From NCBI GenBank assembly GCA_030568195.1, contig JAJLTO010000002.1, positions 496,001 through 560,000 of the forward strand: a DNA stretch of 64,000 bases, read 5' to 3'. Below are positions 13,942-24,607 of the stretch, piece after piece. A program made the translations under genes and the position numbers. The stretch is from Dipodascopsis uninucleata var. uninucleata. Taxonomy: Eukaryota > Ascomycota > Lipomycetes > Lipomycetales > Lipomycetaceae. Within the stretch, counting starts at the first letter, position 1. Each line of letters begins with the position of its first letter. The notes beneath the pieces were generated by a model. The model was not told the origin of the DNA, did no database searches, and saw only the letters and a program-made list of their open reading frames with translations.

Positions 13942-15253
13942 ATATACTGAATGCGCTGTGTGGTGCTGTGTGGTGCTGTGCTCTGCTGAGGGTCTGGTTA
14001 CAATCAAGGGTCAGGTGACCGCCTAACAGACAGAAAGTCCTGCGTGTGCTTACGTGCACTATGCAGCTAATGTTACAGGACAAGATGCTGACTGAACTGA
14101 GACTACCATCGCGTCCACTCAGTGCACCTGCAGTTCTCGCAGGAAGCTGACAGCGAAGCAACACACACTGACAGAGCTAGCTTGCGCCAGGCTTTATCGC
14201 TATCTCCGTCTCTATCTACATATACAGAGTGCCACATTAGATAATAAGCTCTGGAGATAGAGATACGGTCTGATATTAAGATAGTTTTGTTTTTGGAAAC
14301 AAAAAACTACCAAAAATTTATTAAAAATAAAAAAAGATAACATGTACGAGTGCGAATTAAAATCAAACTTTCGGTAAGCCCACAGAAGCTTAGAGGTTAA
14401 CACAACAAGCTATTCTGGCTCAGCTGTTAAGAGAGTCAGTTGAACTAATAAAAAATCAAGCTAGACTTACAGTATCTTAACTCGCCCCGCTGCGGGAACT
14501 CTACTCGCACTCGTTCTGCCCGTAGTCCTGAGGTTCGCACTACAATCGCCCAGCTATAGTACATTTTCCCTATTCCTTCTCCAGATGCCTGTTCTGCGGG
14601 CAGAACCCAGTCTTGCTGGCGCCACTTCTACCTCCTGTCGCGCCCTTGGCAGCTCAGAGCAGCCCAGTACGGCAAAAACCATATGCCATCTGTTTTACAT
14701 ATACCAGACACCTCACAGTAATATAAATCCTTGTGATTTCGGTAACTGTATTTAAACATCTATGCTGATGACTATAGCCTAATTGAAATGCCCGTTTTAG
14801 CTGCTCTTTGGCGCACCACTAGTCTAGTCTCCGTGCTATCAGCACCTGTCTCGACCAGTCTGCGCGTCGTCTGCGTGCACAACTATTCTAGCTTGCTAGT
14901 CTCTATGTTACGCTGCCAGCTTTGCAGATGGTCGAATCGACTGGCGTTGTTCCTTTCTGTAGCCGCTAGCTTGCATACACGGTTCTATATGCACAGCACG
15001 CTGCAAGTCCAGGATGCAAAAAATAACTCAAGTTTACTAACTGTAGGGTATATTAAACATATGCTGCATTTGTAGTATACATTAGCTCGTCGTTAATGCT
15101 ATAATACATCTAGTGCTCATAGTTTAATACATGCAAATTAAATCTACTTTGCCTCTGGCTTCAATTCTAGTTTACAATAATTGGCTGTTACTTCCTGTTG
15201 CTGGCTTTGTGTTAGCAGCTCATTACTGGCCATGCCGTCGTTTTCAATTGTTT

Positions 15254-17268
15254 TCAGTCCTTCAGTGCTTGTACTTGTCCTGGCGCCTGTTCTGGCTGAT
15301 TTAGAACCTGCATTTGCTGGATCTGGACTTGCTCTGTTGCTTGGCTCAGAGACGGTGGCACTGGCTCTCCTTCGTTGACGACGTCTTTTTGATCTGTCTC
15401 GTCACCCTTAACTTCTCCACTCTGCTCTTGTTTTGCTCCCACCGCCTCAAGTTCCCTTTGATCAATATTCATATGTACAAGTTCATCTGCCTCATCATCA
15501 GGATCAGCGTCATGATCATTCTCCATAAAAGTACTATCGTTATCTTCGTCATCAGCGTCATGATCATGATTTTCGTCCTCTAGATCCTCAGATTTGCTGC
15601 TATCGCCACCTTTCTCACGTCCTTTACCATTGTCTTCATGTATTATTGGGGAATGCTCTCGCATGCCACCATTGGCCCCATCTGTAGCTTCTATCATGTA
15701 TTCATTGATCTCGTCTGGATCAATACTACTAAATACGGTCGAAACTGGTCGCCTACTTGTTCTACCTGATGCAGTTTTATACACTGTTTTAGGAGCAGGA
15801 CTGTTACTGGCAGATGTACCTTGATGCTCGTCAAGATCTCTAAATATCAAATCTTCTTCCTCTGATGGACCGTAATTAACCTTTTTACCTCTGGTTCGAC
15901 CATGATATATTCCTCCATCGCGCTTATGTGCTAGCGCTACAGACTCTTCGGCCTCCATCTTTCTCTGGCTTTGGACATCGCGTCGCCGCCTCTTGATCAC
16001 TCCCTGCTCCAACCGTGCAAGTTGTTTAGAGAGTCTCTCGCAGAGAATCTTTGCATTTCTAGAGTTATCTGTTTCTCGTAGGTTCTGCTCCAGCTGCTTC
16101 AGTTCCTCCACTGAGCTGGCAACGGCTGTCCAGTTTACTATCTTCTTACGAGGATTTGTCTCGCAGTAAAGGCGAAATCGCGTGTCATCTAAAAAGTATT
16201 ACATGTAAGAACACCAGTTATAGTCAAATGATATCAGTATTAGATGCACTTACTCAGACCTTCGATCAAATAATATCGTTTCCGTTCACCATCCATTCCC
16301 AGAGGCAAAACCGCCAATGCACAGTTCTTATCACCATTGCATCTCTGGATAGAGTAGTTGCTCAAGAGAACCTTTCGGACGGCCTCCGAAGAGGCAAGGG
16401 CCCAATACACCACAGCTACTAAAATTTGAAGTCGATCTTCCCATCCAAGTCGTTTAAAAGATTTTCCGCCTGCAAGTGGACCACTACTTCCTTTAAGCAC
16501 ACCCCAGTACGAAGCTCCATACTGCGAATTGGCTTCCTCAAGTGCTCGTCCATACAGGCCAGGTTCGATTGCTTTCTTACGATTCAAAGCCAAACCAAGT
16601 GTGCGAGAGAGGAAAGCATCTACTTCTGCACTAGGCAGTTCTTCGATAATTCCTTCTTCAAAATCCTGTGGACCCATATCAGGTACTCCATTGTAAAGCT
16701 CCGTAAATCTAGAACGAAACATTACAAGTACTGAAATTTCGGGAGCATTCTCTGGGATCCGAGGCGCTGGTTCGAGGCGCTTACGTCTAGGCTTACTAGC
16801 TGTCTCTTCAGTTTCCGACTTGATAAGTCTGTCTGTTCCATTCTCTTCGTCATCTTCATCCTCAATTTCTTCGTCTTGTTGTGCTGGCGTGCTGCGATTC
16901 GAATTATGTTCGCTTGTAGACTCGTTTTCACCAAATTCATGGAGATCATCATTGTCATCATCGTCTGATATAGGTTCCTCATCTAGAATAGAAGCAAATT
17001 TCATTTGCTTTTTTTTTGGTAAAGCTTGTGATGCAGAATTTTTCATCATATTAGCAAATTCATCCTGTTCTCGCCGTCGCTTTGTCTGGTGGCTAGAATG
17101 ATTTCCACTGGTCTCTGTTTTTTTCTGGCTTTCTCCTCCTTTAACTATGGCCGTTAGCCTAGTCTGTTTCTTTTGCTTTGTGACAGGTAATGGCTCGAAG
17201 GTCATCGGTAAGTCATCTGGAGGTGGCGACAGAGGTGAATTACTGGATTCTGCATCATTTTCTGCCAT
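15254..17268 (-). CDS. DDT/WHIM-like chromatin-remodelling accessory protein (RSF1/CECR2-like)
   Basis: Likely nuclear subunit of an ISWI-type remodelling complex. Exons 17268-16254 and 16188-15254 join in phase over a 65-nt intron, giving 649 residues. The first 170 residues are acidic and disordered with basic clusters. Residues about 180-330 form a helical DDT-like region (VLVMFRSRFTELYNGVP onward). It is followed by a WHIM-like signature spanning the splice junction: LPLGMDGERKRYYLIEG, then TRFRLYCE and VNWTAVASSVEELKQLEQ. This resembles the pattern of RSF1, CECR2 and other WHIM proteins. A KRRRRDVQSQRK basic stretch precedes a very acidic C-terminal third (E/D/N-rich with His-Asp repeats, then Gln-rich). 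The exact orthologue is not recognised. Confidence 0.6.
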
Positions 17269-17994
17269 CTTAGAGTCTCTTAGTTAGCAATTGACGCCTG
17301 ATAACTACTATTTGCAATGCTGAAATGGATAATCTACAAGTTAGACGCGTCGCTCGTCAAAACGAGTATTTTGAACGCGTTTCCTCTTAACCGGTATCCG
17401 AAAACGAAGATCTTGAGAGACTTTCCAAAGTAGGCTTATTAATCTAGCTGGATAGACTTGATACTCCTGGATATATTTTCGACAATTTCTATTGTTTCGA
17501 TCATTCGTGCGATAGTTAAGCTTCTTGAAAACGGATTTCAAAATCTTTTTACGTGTAAATTTTTCTATTAAACAGTGACAAAAATTACAATCTTGTTTTG
17601 GGATATAGATATATATGCCTTTCGAAGACAAGTTACTGAGTCTATTCCTATATCATCACTTAATAGTTGAGTGCAACCAAAGAATATTATATTTGTAAAA
17701 TTTATATCTCAATGTATGTATCAAATTTTCTTGTTACTTTCTTGTCGAAGATCAGTCGAAATACATAAACTGCATTGGCTCCGTAGAAGCTATGTAACCT
17801 GCATTATTGGACCTATTTCTTATTACTACATGACTTATATGGTCTTATTAAAGGATAGTATCTCTACTTGAGCTAAGATAAGGACCCTTTTCTTTAGTTT
17901 CTATATTAATTGGTTCAAAAGAAGAGATCTACGATATCACTGGCGTTCAATTATAGTTGGAACAGATGCTTAAAAGATCTAGAATAGAAAAGCA
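17269..17994. other. intergenic region, one doubtful basic reading frame
   Basis: Lies between the 3' end of the TXNDC9 gene and the 5' end of the DDT/WHIM gene. A minus-strand open frame (17341-17631, 96 codons) is strongly Lys/Arg-rich, for example RFRIPVKRKRVQNTRF. It lacks an ATG at its start and a convincing upstream exon, and I do not call it a gene. Otherwise AT-rich, without a recognisable element. Confidence 0.45.
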
Positions 17995-18951
17995 TCAGTC
18001 CCAGTCTTCATCCTCGCTGTCATCCCTCTTCTTATTTTGAAAGCCCAATATACTTGAGCTTCCTTTTCGTGTCTTCAAGAGAGAATTTTTAATTACTCCT
18101 ATAAGTTGTTAGTAAGAACTTCATAGCAAATCGCATATTAATCTGACAACGTTTACGCACCGCACTTCATAAGCTGAAACTCCAACATATCGGTGGTGAA
18201 ATCATCTGTATTTCCTAACTTATCGAATCCAACTAATCGCTGGACCTCCTTTCCATCTATATAAGCTATGACACATGGTAGAACCTTGATACCTAGTCTA
18301 ATGACCAAAAATGGAGCATTGTCAACACATATACTCAAGAATCGAGTATTCATATGCTTCGCAGTAATGGCCTAAAATATAAGTGTGAGTATCTATAGCA
18401 ATTAAACACCTCTCACATTATTACTGATACTTACAGATAATCTATCGTTCATTATCTGACATCTTTTGAAGTCAGGATGGAAGAAATGAACAACTGAAAA
18501 CTTTGTGCTCCTATGAATAAATATATCAATACCACAATTAGATACCGAACAGTCTTAATACATGACAACGCTATAGTAAATACTCACGTAGTTATTTCCA
18601 AAAGATCCTTCTCATCCTTCAGTTCTGTTATTCTTCCAAATCCAGACTCGTTTTGGCGCTTAATTGACTTCATTCTGATTTAAATGCAAAGATATTGTTA
18701 GCCTGTGTTTTACAGAGCTTGCTCGACACCTTGTATCTGATCAGTATAAAAACTCACTGAGCATGCAATTCCTGCATTCGCTTCTCTCGAAAAGCATCCA
18801 ATGCATCCTGATCACTTTCTAAAAGATCTAAAAACTCATCATCATCCACATCGCTTGTACTGTCTTCGCCGCCTATTTTTGTGTCACGATTACTCAAACT
18901 AAGCACCTTGTCAGTGTACTGATCAAGCACTCTAGCAGTCGCATGATCCAT
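17995..18951 (-). CDS. PLP1: phosducin-like thioredoxin-fold protein, TXNDC9/Plp1
   Basis: Cytosolic co-chaperone that modulates CCT/TRiC folding of tubulin and actin. Five exons (18951-18758, 18674-18588, 18510-18435, 18371-18161, 18098-17995) keep phase throughout and give 223 residues, close to the 226 of human TXNDC9. Seen features: an N-terminal acidic helix ending DAFREKRMQELHAQ, a GFGRITEL turn, then a thioredoxin fold in which VVHFFHPDFKRCQIM replaces the CxxC site with a single Cys. NAPFLVIRLGIKVLPCVIAY is the cis-proline strand. The C-terminus, DSEDEDWD, is the acidic tail typical of TXNDC9. It is divergent from the Mit1 gene. Confidence 0.93.
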
Positions 18952-19562
18952 AATATATAATATTTTGCATTTATTTTTTCTGATTAAATACTATAGAAAG
19001 TAAATATGGCTCTTTGTGCTCAGTAACAAAATGAGTATACTATTTACAATTAGTGTTTGGAGAACAGAATATACTGTGGATTGTGCGCGTCGCGTAAAAA
19101 ACATAATTGTGCTATCGAGATTTTGGGACTATGAATCATGCGCTTTGTCGCGATTCCTTTGTTAGATCGTTAGAGAAAAAATTGAGCATATTCATATGAG
19201 CATACTCATTCACCTCGTCAGAAAACCTAAGTCTGTTTATTACTGATGATGCGACGACATATTTGTTCATTGGATATAGACCACAATTAGTTTGATACTG
19301 CTCCTATAACTAGTTCTCTCCCTCCTGGTAGAGTTTTGTTCGATTAAGTAACAGACAAATATATATGGAAATTTACATATCTAGCAGAATTACGAAAAGA
19401 ATAATCTCAGATCATTATTACGTACATTATATAGATAGTTCAGATATAATTTGCCTGAAATTATTCGTTACTATGTTAAATATCCATCAGCAGGAAGAAC
19501 TACGCGAAGCGAATCGACGGTATTTTGACGATTAGCGAGACGTGAAGAGAACTGAATTTGAC
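18952..19562. promoter_or_regulatory. shared divergent promoter region PLP1 / mit1
   Basis: About 0.6 kb between divergent start codons. It is AT-rich, with several TATA-like stretches (for example ATATATGG near 19370), but I cannot assign a specific site. No ORF of note. Confidence 0.4.
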
Positions 19563-22500
19563 ATGTCGGAAGCGAAAAGTTATAAAGCTGCGGGCGATGA
19601 GACGAAAATGAAGTCCAGATATAACGAATGTCGAGAGAATAGCCATGAACGAGAAACGGTTCATGTACAGAGAAAGAGGGTATTATATAATACACAAACT
19701 AAATCTGGACATTGCTTCCCTCCGGAGGATTTTGATTCCAAGTACTCACAAAGGCATATGGGATATTGCTTGGCTTGTCTCTCGAATCTACAAGATATTC
19801 GAAGCCATAATGATCTCCTTCTTCATTGTCAAGGATGCTCTTTAACGTATCATGTTGGATGCGTATTTCAAGGTCGACAGCAAAAGGCCACTTCTGTGCT
19901 AATGTCAAAGCACTTGTATTTATTTCAATGTCGTTACTGTAGTGCGAATATGGTCTCTAGTAACTCTCAATATTGCAGTGTATGCAATGAAAAGGGTCCT
20001 AATTGTGTAAAATTCGAGCCTTACAGAGAGCTTGATACACAGACTGCCTCTAACAAAGGTCAACCTGAGTCAGTAATTACTGCAGAGATAGTAACAGGTT
20101 CATATGAGGATATTGAGGACGACCGACTATTCGACCCAGATAGGATTTTATTTCGCTGTAGGCGGTGCTTTAGAGGTTTTCATTATGATCATCTTCCGGA
20201 TCGTGATGATGAAGATCAATACCCAGAGTTATCAAAAGAGGAGATATATCAACGCTATTTCTGCTGTGATCTTTGCGAATTTTATATGGATAAGATCGAA
20301 GTAATACTTGCATGGAGGCCTAAAAGGGATACAGTAGAAGAGGATGAAGATTTAAGTCTGTTCTCACTATCTGACGTTCCTATGCATAAAAGAGAGTATC
20401 TTGTTAAATTTGTTGACGACTCGTACTTCTACGCAGTATGGGTCGATGGAAGCTGGGTCCAAGCAACTGTTGCTCCAGTACAACTTCTAGCGTTTCACAA
20501 AAAGGCTTATTCTCCTGTCGCTCAAACAAAAGATGTTATTACAGATGCACATCTCACAATAGAAGCTATTCTGGATATCCGGTTTAAGAATGGGCATAAT
20601 ATAAGACAAATGAAAGTAGTCACGGAAGCAGACGTTGCTGAAAGTGTTAACAATATAGAATACGTTCTCGCCAAATGGGAAGCGCTCAATTGGTCTGAAT
20701 TATATTGGGAGGTGCCTCCAGAGAGAGACAGCCCATACTACGAGGCATTTGTCAGGGCATTGCGTGATTATATAAGGGCATTTAGTATTCATTTGCCTCG
20801 CGATGCGAATAGTCTTATGCAAAGGGTCGTGGACATACCATTCAGCTCTATCGAGCTCAAAACTCAACCTGAATCATTGAGAGGAGGCACTCTGATGGAT
20901 TATCAACTAGACGGGGTCAATTGGCTTCTTTATAAATGGCATAAACGACAGAACGCTATTTTAGCAGATGATATGGGTCTAGGAAAAACAATTCAAGTGA
21001 TCTCCTTTACATCTGTATTAATGCATAGATTCAAACTATGGCCAATGCTTATCGTTGCTCCACATTCTACGGTTCCAAACTGGCTGCGTGAGTTTAATAC
21101 ATGGGTTCCAAATATCAGAGTTCTTCCTTTGTTTGGCACCAAAGAGCATAGAAAAGTTCAAAGACAGCGGTTACAGATAAATAATAGTGCTCTGGATCTT
21201 AATTGTCATATTGTGATAACTTCATATTCGGGTGTGATGGATGAATCGGACCTGTTAAAAAAGTTTCGGTGGCAAGTTCTTGTCGTCGACGAAGGCCAGA
21301 AACTCAAGAATGACAAGAATAATTTATACAAATGTCTTCTGACTATTGGATCAAATTTTAAGCTACTTTTGACAGGAACTCCTCTTCAGAATAATATTCG
21401 GGAACTATTCAATCTTCTGCAATTTTTGAATCCTATGAAAATCGATGCAAACTTACTTGAAAAGAGCTACTCTGAAATGACGAATGAGAACATTGAAAAA
21501 ATTCACGACCTATTGCGACCCTATGTGTTACGAAGGACGAAACAGGAAGTTCTCAAGGACTTACCAAAGAAGTTTGAAACAATTGTTCCTATATCCATGT
21601 CAATTATCCAAAAAAAGACATATACTTCTATATTAGCCAAAAATCCAGGCGTCTTCCGTGCTATTTTCATGCGAGGTGACGGACCGGTAAGGCTTACAAA
21701 GCAGTCTCTTTCTGGTATGTTCATACAGCTACGAAAGTGTCTTTGTCATCCATACCTCTCCAATCCAGAGCTTGAAACGAGCACTCAAGATTCCGAGAAC
21801 AATGAATCGGGTCACTCTAGCAGGGCACTCATAAGTAGCAGTGGAAAACTTCAGTTTCTATCGATGCTTCTTCCTCGCCTAGTAGAAACAGGGCATCGTG
21901 CTCTTATCTTTACGCAATTTTTGGGAATGTTGGATATATTGGAAGACTTTCTATCAGATTTAAAATTGAAATATTGCCGGTTGGACGGCAATACGACATC
22001 AGAAGAGCGTCAGAAGAGTATTGACCAGTTCAATGCTCGTGATTCTAGAACATCTGTGTTTATACTTTCAACGAGGGCAGGAGGAGTAGGAATTAATCTT
22101 GCTTCGGCCGATACGGTTATTATACATGACCAAGATTTTAATCCTCACCAGGATATGCAAGCTTGGGCCCGGGCATATAGAATAGGCCAAAAGAATAATG
22201 TTTTAGTATTTAATTTGATTACAAGGAACTCACTTGAGGAAAGAGTTCTTGAAATTTGCCAGAAAAAGCTGCTCCTTGACCATGTTGTCATATCAAGTCT
22301 AAACAGAACTGAGGTGTCAACACTGGACCTACAAGAAATTATCAAGACAGGAGCGCGAAAGCTCTTTGATAATTCTGGACAAGATGATATTAGATATGAC
22401 CTTACTGCTATTGATAGTCTATTAGACAGAGATCATATCGAAGATACCGCTGCTGATTCCGGTGGACACGATACGTTTGGATTTTCTCGTGTCTGGGAGA

Positions 22501-23222
22501 TCGAAAGCCAATCTAGAGCTTCCAGTTCACGGGATGAAACACCTTTAGAAGATGTCAGTATTGATGAAGATAACAAATTCTGGGAGCATATCTTAAAGGA
22601 GCTAGAAGTTGAGAATGCTAAAACAAAAGAACAACAGCGCTCGAGACTTGGACGCGGCAAACGCAATCGTTCTGTAGCACCAAGCAAAAGGGAGAAGCGA
22701 CAGAAGTCGCTACCCACGAGATTTGAAGTGGAAATTGAATCTGACAAGGGTAGCACACCCGAAAATAAATCCGTTTCCACTGATATAGATACGATACAGC
22801 CCAAACAGGGTGAGGATCAAGTAGCGAGCACTGCGCTTGCAGATATGGAAGAGTTGAACACTGTGATTAATGAAACCGAAGGGAATGGTGCACAAGTTCC
22901 TATGGAAGAGCGAGGACGGACGCGGACGCGTATACAATCGCCGGCTTATGTTCCGCAGCCAAATACCGATGTCTGTGATGGCAAGCATGCTAATCATCTT
23001 CCGGGTCAGTGCCCTCTGCGGAGCGTGGAACCAGAGCAATGTCCTTTTTGCGGGTTGGCACATGTCGCGACAAAGCTTCCTTCTATAACATGTCCGGCGC
23101 TAAGAGACTTTAGGAATCTAGCAAGAGTGAAGGAGGCTATTCTAGCATCTCAGGAAGACGAGCACCTTCGTGCGCATGCCTTGTCTATTGTGGATGCTCT
23201 TGTTGAGAGTTTACATAAATAG
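19563..23222 (+). CDS. mit1: PHD/chromodomain SNF2 remodeller, Mit1-like
   Basis: Mi-2/CHD-like nucleosome remodeller; in fission yeast Mit1 is the ATPase of the SHREC silencing complex. It is an intronless frame of 1219 residues from the first ATG (MSEAKSYKAAG). Cys-rich PHD-type fingers occupy about residues 68-240. A chromodomain-like segment (VLAKWEALNWSELYWEVPP) lies near 345-400. The SNF2 ATPase follows, with ADDMGLGKT (motif I, about 468), a DEGQ box (VVDEGQKLKND, about 573) and LLTGTPLQNN. The helicase C lobe carries STRAGGVGINLASAD and the arginine-finger region AWARAYRIGQ. The C-terminus has paired Cys/His motifs (CPFCGLAH) like those of fungal Mit1. The second catalytic box reads DEGQ rather than DEAH. 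Divergent from PLP1. Confidence 0.9.
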   Translation: MSEAKSYKAAGDETKMKSRYNECRENSHERETVHVQRKRVLYNTQTKSGHCFPPEDFDSKYSQRHMGYCLACLSNLQDIRSHNDLLLHCQGCSLTYHVGCVFQGRQQKATSVLMSKHLYLFQCRYCSANMVSSNSQYCSVCNEKGPNCVKFEPYRELDTQTASNKGQPESVITAEIVTGSYEDIEDDRLFDPDRILFRCRRCFRGFHYDHLPDRDDEDQYPELSKEEIYQRYFCCDLCEFYMDKIEVILAWRPKRDTVEEDEDLSLFSLSDVPMHKREYLVKFVDDSYFYAVWVDGSWVQATVAPVQLLAFHKKAYSPVAQTKDVITDAHLTIEAILDIRFKNGHNIRQMKVVTEADVAESVNNIEYVLAKWEALNWSELYWEVPPERDSPYYEAFVRALRDYIRAFSIHLPRDANSLMQRVVDIPFSSIELKTQPESLRGGTLMDYQLDGVNWLLYKWHKRQNAILADDMGLGKTIQVISFTSVLMHRFKLWPMLIVAPHSTVPNWLREFNTWVPNIRVLPLFGTKEHRKVQRQRLQINNSALDLNCHIVITSYSGVMDESDLLKKFRWQVLVVDEGQKLKNDKNNLYKCLLTIGSNFKLLLTGTPLQNNIRELFNLLQFLNPMKIDANLLEKSYSEMTNENIEKIHDLLRPYVLRRTKQEVLKDLPKKFETIVPISMSIIQKKTYTSILAKNPGVFRAIFMRGDGPVRLTKQSLSGMFIQLRKCLCHPYLSNPELETSTQDSENNESGHSSRALISSSGKLQFLSMLLPRLVETGHRALIFTQFLGMLDILEDFLSDLKLKYCRLDGNTTSEERQKSIDQFNARDSRTSVFILSTRAGGVGINLASADTVIIHDQDFNPHQDMQAWARAYRIGQKNNVLVFNLITRNSLEERVLEICQKKLLLDHVVISSLNRTEVSTLDLQEIIKTGARKLFDNSGQDDIRYDLTAIDSLLDRDHIEDTAADSGGHDTFGFSRVWEIESQSRASSSRDETPLEDVSIDEDNKFWEHILKELEVENAKTKEQQRSRLGRGKRNRSVAPSKREKRQKSLPTRFEVEIESDKGSTPENKSVSTDIDTIQPKQGEDQVASTALADMEELNTVINETEGNGAQVPMEERGRTRTRIQSPAYVPQPNTDVCDGKHANHLPGQCPLRSVEPEQCPFCGLAHVATKLPSITCPALRDFRNLARVKEAILASQEDEHLRAHALSIVDALVESLHK

Positions 23223-24607
23223 CTTACTGGATTTTTTGCCTATATTAATATTACAATGACAGCTGATCCATATTTATAACTTTGCCATCACCAGCATATA
23301 GACTCGCGATTCTGCTTAGCAGATAGCAGCGCTCTCTGTATGTTGGAAGTTTGGGCACCATGAAGTGCGTGCGTCACGTCATAGCGTTGATTTGACAATA
23401 TATTCCATGTATATTATATTTTATGTTTAGAGTACTTTCGATTTGTATCAAGTGACAGCCATAAGATAGGTTATGGTTTCAATACGTGATTATTTACCTA
23501 GTTCCTCTGCTGGATGACATTTAGATGCCATTATTACATTTTCTCATATACCTACAGAAACTGGCGATAGGTATGCTTTTTTGGGTGAGTTCTCATTGTC
23601 TGTACAAAACTGGCTGGCTTAACCTGTCACCTTCACATTACGCATAACCATCAGTACTTTTGCAGCAACCAAAATGCAGTCTAAGTTAAAAAAATACAGT
23701 CGTAAATAATGAGTTTACACAGGCCATAAGGACACACTATCTTAATCCATTGTTTATCTGCAGACCATCGCACAAACTTTTAGTCCGCCTTTATACCATG
23801 GTTCTGCAACCTAGATTGCTGCCGCTATGGTCTCGGGTGAGCGACTGAAGTAAAAGAACCAGAGATAATAATAATAATAATAATAATATACCTTGGCTAT
23901 TGTTCTTGCCTTTGCACATCTTTAATCTATGTAATCAAAAGTGGCGTCCAGCTTGAATATTCTATCTGTAGAGATAAAAGGTTCAACCTATTATTATCAG
24001 TGTGCCGAACCACAAAACTTACTTGAAGATATCGCACTTATGCGGAGGAAAGTATCTGGGATGGAAAGAAGGGAATTTAGGAAGGAAAAAGGGAATAGGC
24101 GTAGCGTCTTGACTCTCCAAAGGAGATTATGTATAGTTTTTGTATTTAAGGTGCTATATAATAATACAGTATAGCATTATAGCCTCAAATGCAGAAACAG
24201 CTTGAATTGTGTGCCTACAGAGACAAATTAACAGCTGTTTTGAATTAATAATTAATTATTTATGGACTTAAACAGACTTTCTAAATCTTACTCAGTTCAA
24301 AAGATTTATCAGACTCGTTTCTTCCCTACGTACGATTATTGCACTCTCAATAACGGTTACTGCCTCGAAACCAACAGAAAAATTGCTGCAACACCTAGTA
24401 TAGTGAATTTTTTTCTCTATCAGAACCACTGTCTACTAAGAACCGAATAACTCGACAGTCAGCTTCCAGCGTGAGTGCTATAAATAGGTAGACACGAAAG
24501 CAGGATTGCAGATACTGTCTTTACATCAGAACCAGCATATAAATATATATATACCTCTTACCGCATCGACAGATTCAGGCGTAGTCTACCGATCAAATTT
24601 TGTTTTA
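23223..24607. other. intergenic region upstream of ORM
   Basis: About 1.4 kb holding the mit1 3' UTR and the ORM promoter. It has an AAT microsatellite but no convincing gene: the longer frames (23941-24174 and 24262-24450) lack motifs. TATATATATACC near 24544 is a possible TATA element about 60 bases before the ORM start. Confidence 0.5.
23865..23890. repeat. AAT trinucleotide microsatellite
   Basis: About eight uninterrupted ATA/AAT units in intergenic sequence between mit1 and ORM. It is probably length-variable; no function is inferred. Confidence 0.9.

Larger units (their letters stand above)
10551..15253. other. 4.7-kb gene-free block upstream of the BAR-SH3 gene
   Basis: No convincing protein gene was found. 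All frames are short, overlap each other and lack recognisable motifs or in-phase splice partners. Composition changes along the block: roughly 10.6-12.3 kb is AT-rich, 12.35-14.2 kb and 14.5-15.0 kb are much richer in G+C (for example 37 of 60 bases at 13501-13560), with AT-rich sequence around 14.3 kb. A group of inverted repeats lies at 13.59-13.94 kb. It may be a long regulatory region, a long 5' leader or a noncoding transcript. Confidence 0.5.

Noticed and set aside
14410-14460. A-box-like TGGCTCAGCTG, considered as a tRNA
   Set aside because: No GTTCGANTC B box at the right distance and no acceptor-stem pairing.
17341-17631. Very basic 96-codon minus-strand frame
   Set aside because: It starts at TTG, no ATG or in-phase upstream exon was found, and no family is recognised.
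19542-19562. Upstream extension of Mit1 from a GTG codon
   Set aside because: Nuclear fungal genes start at ATG; the first in-frame ATG is at 19563.
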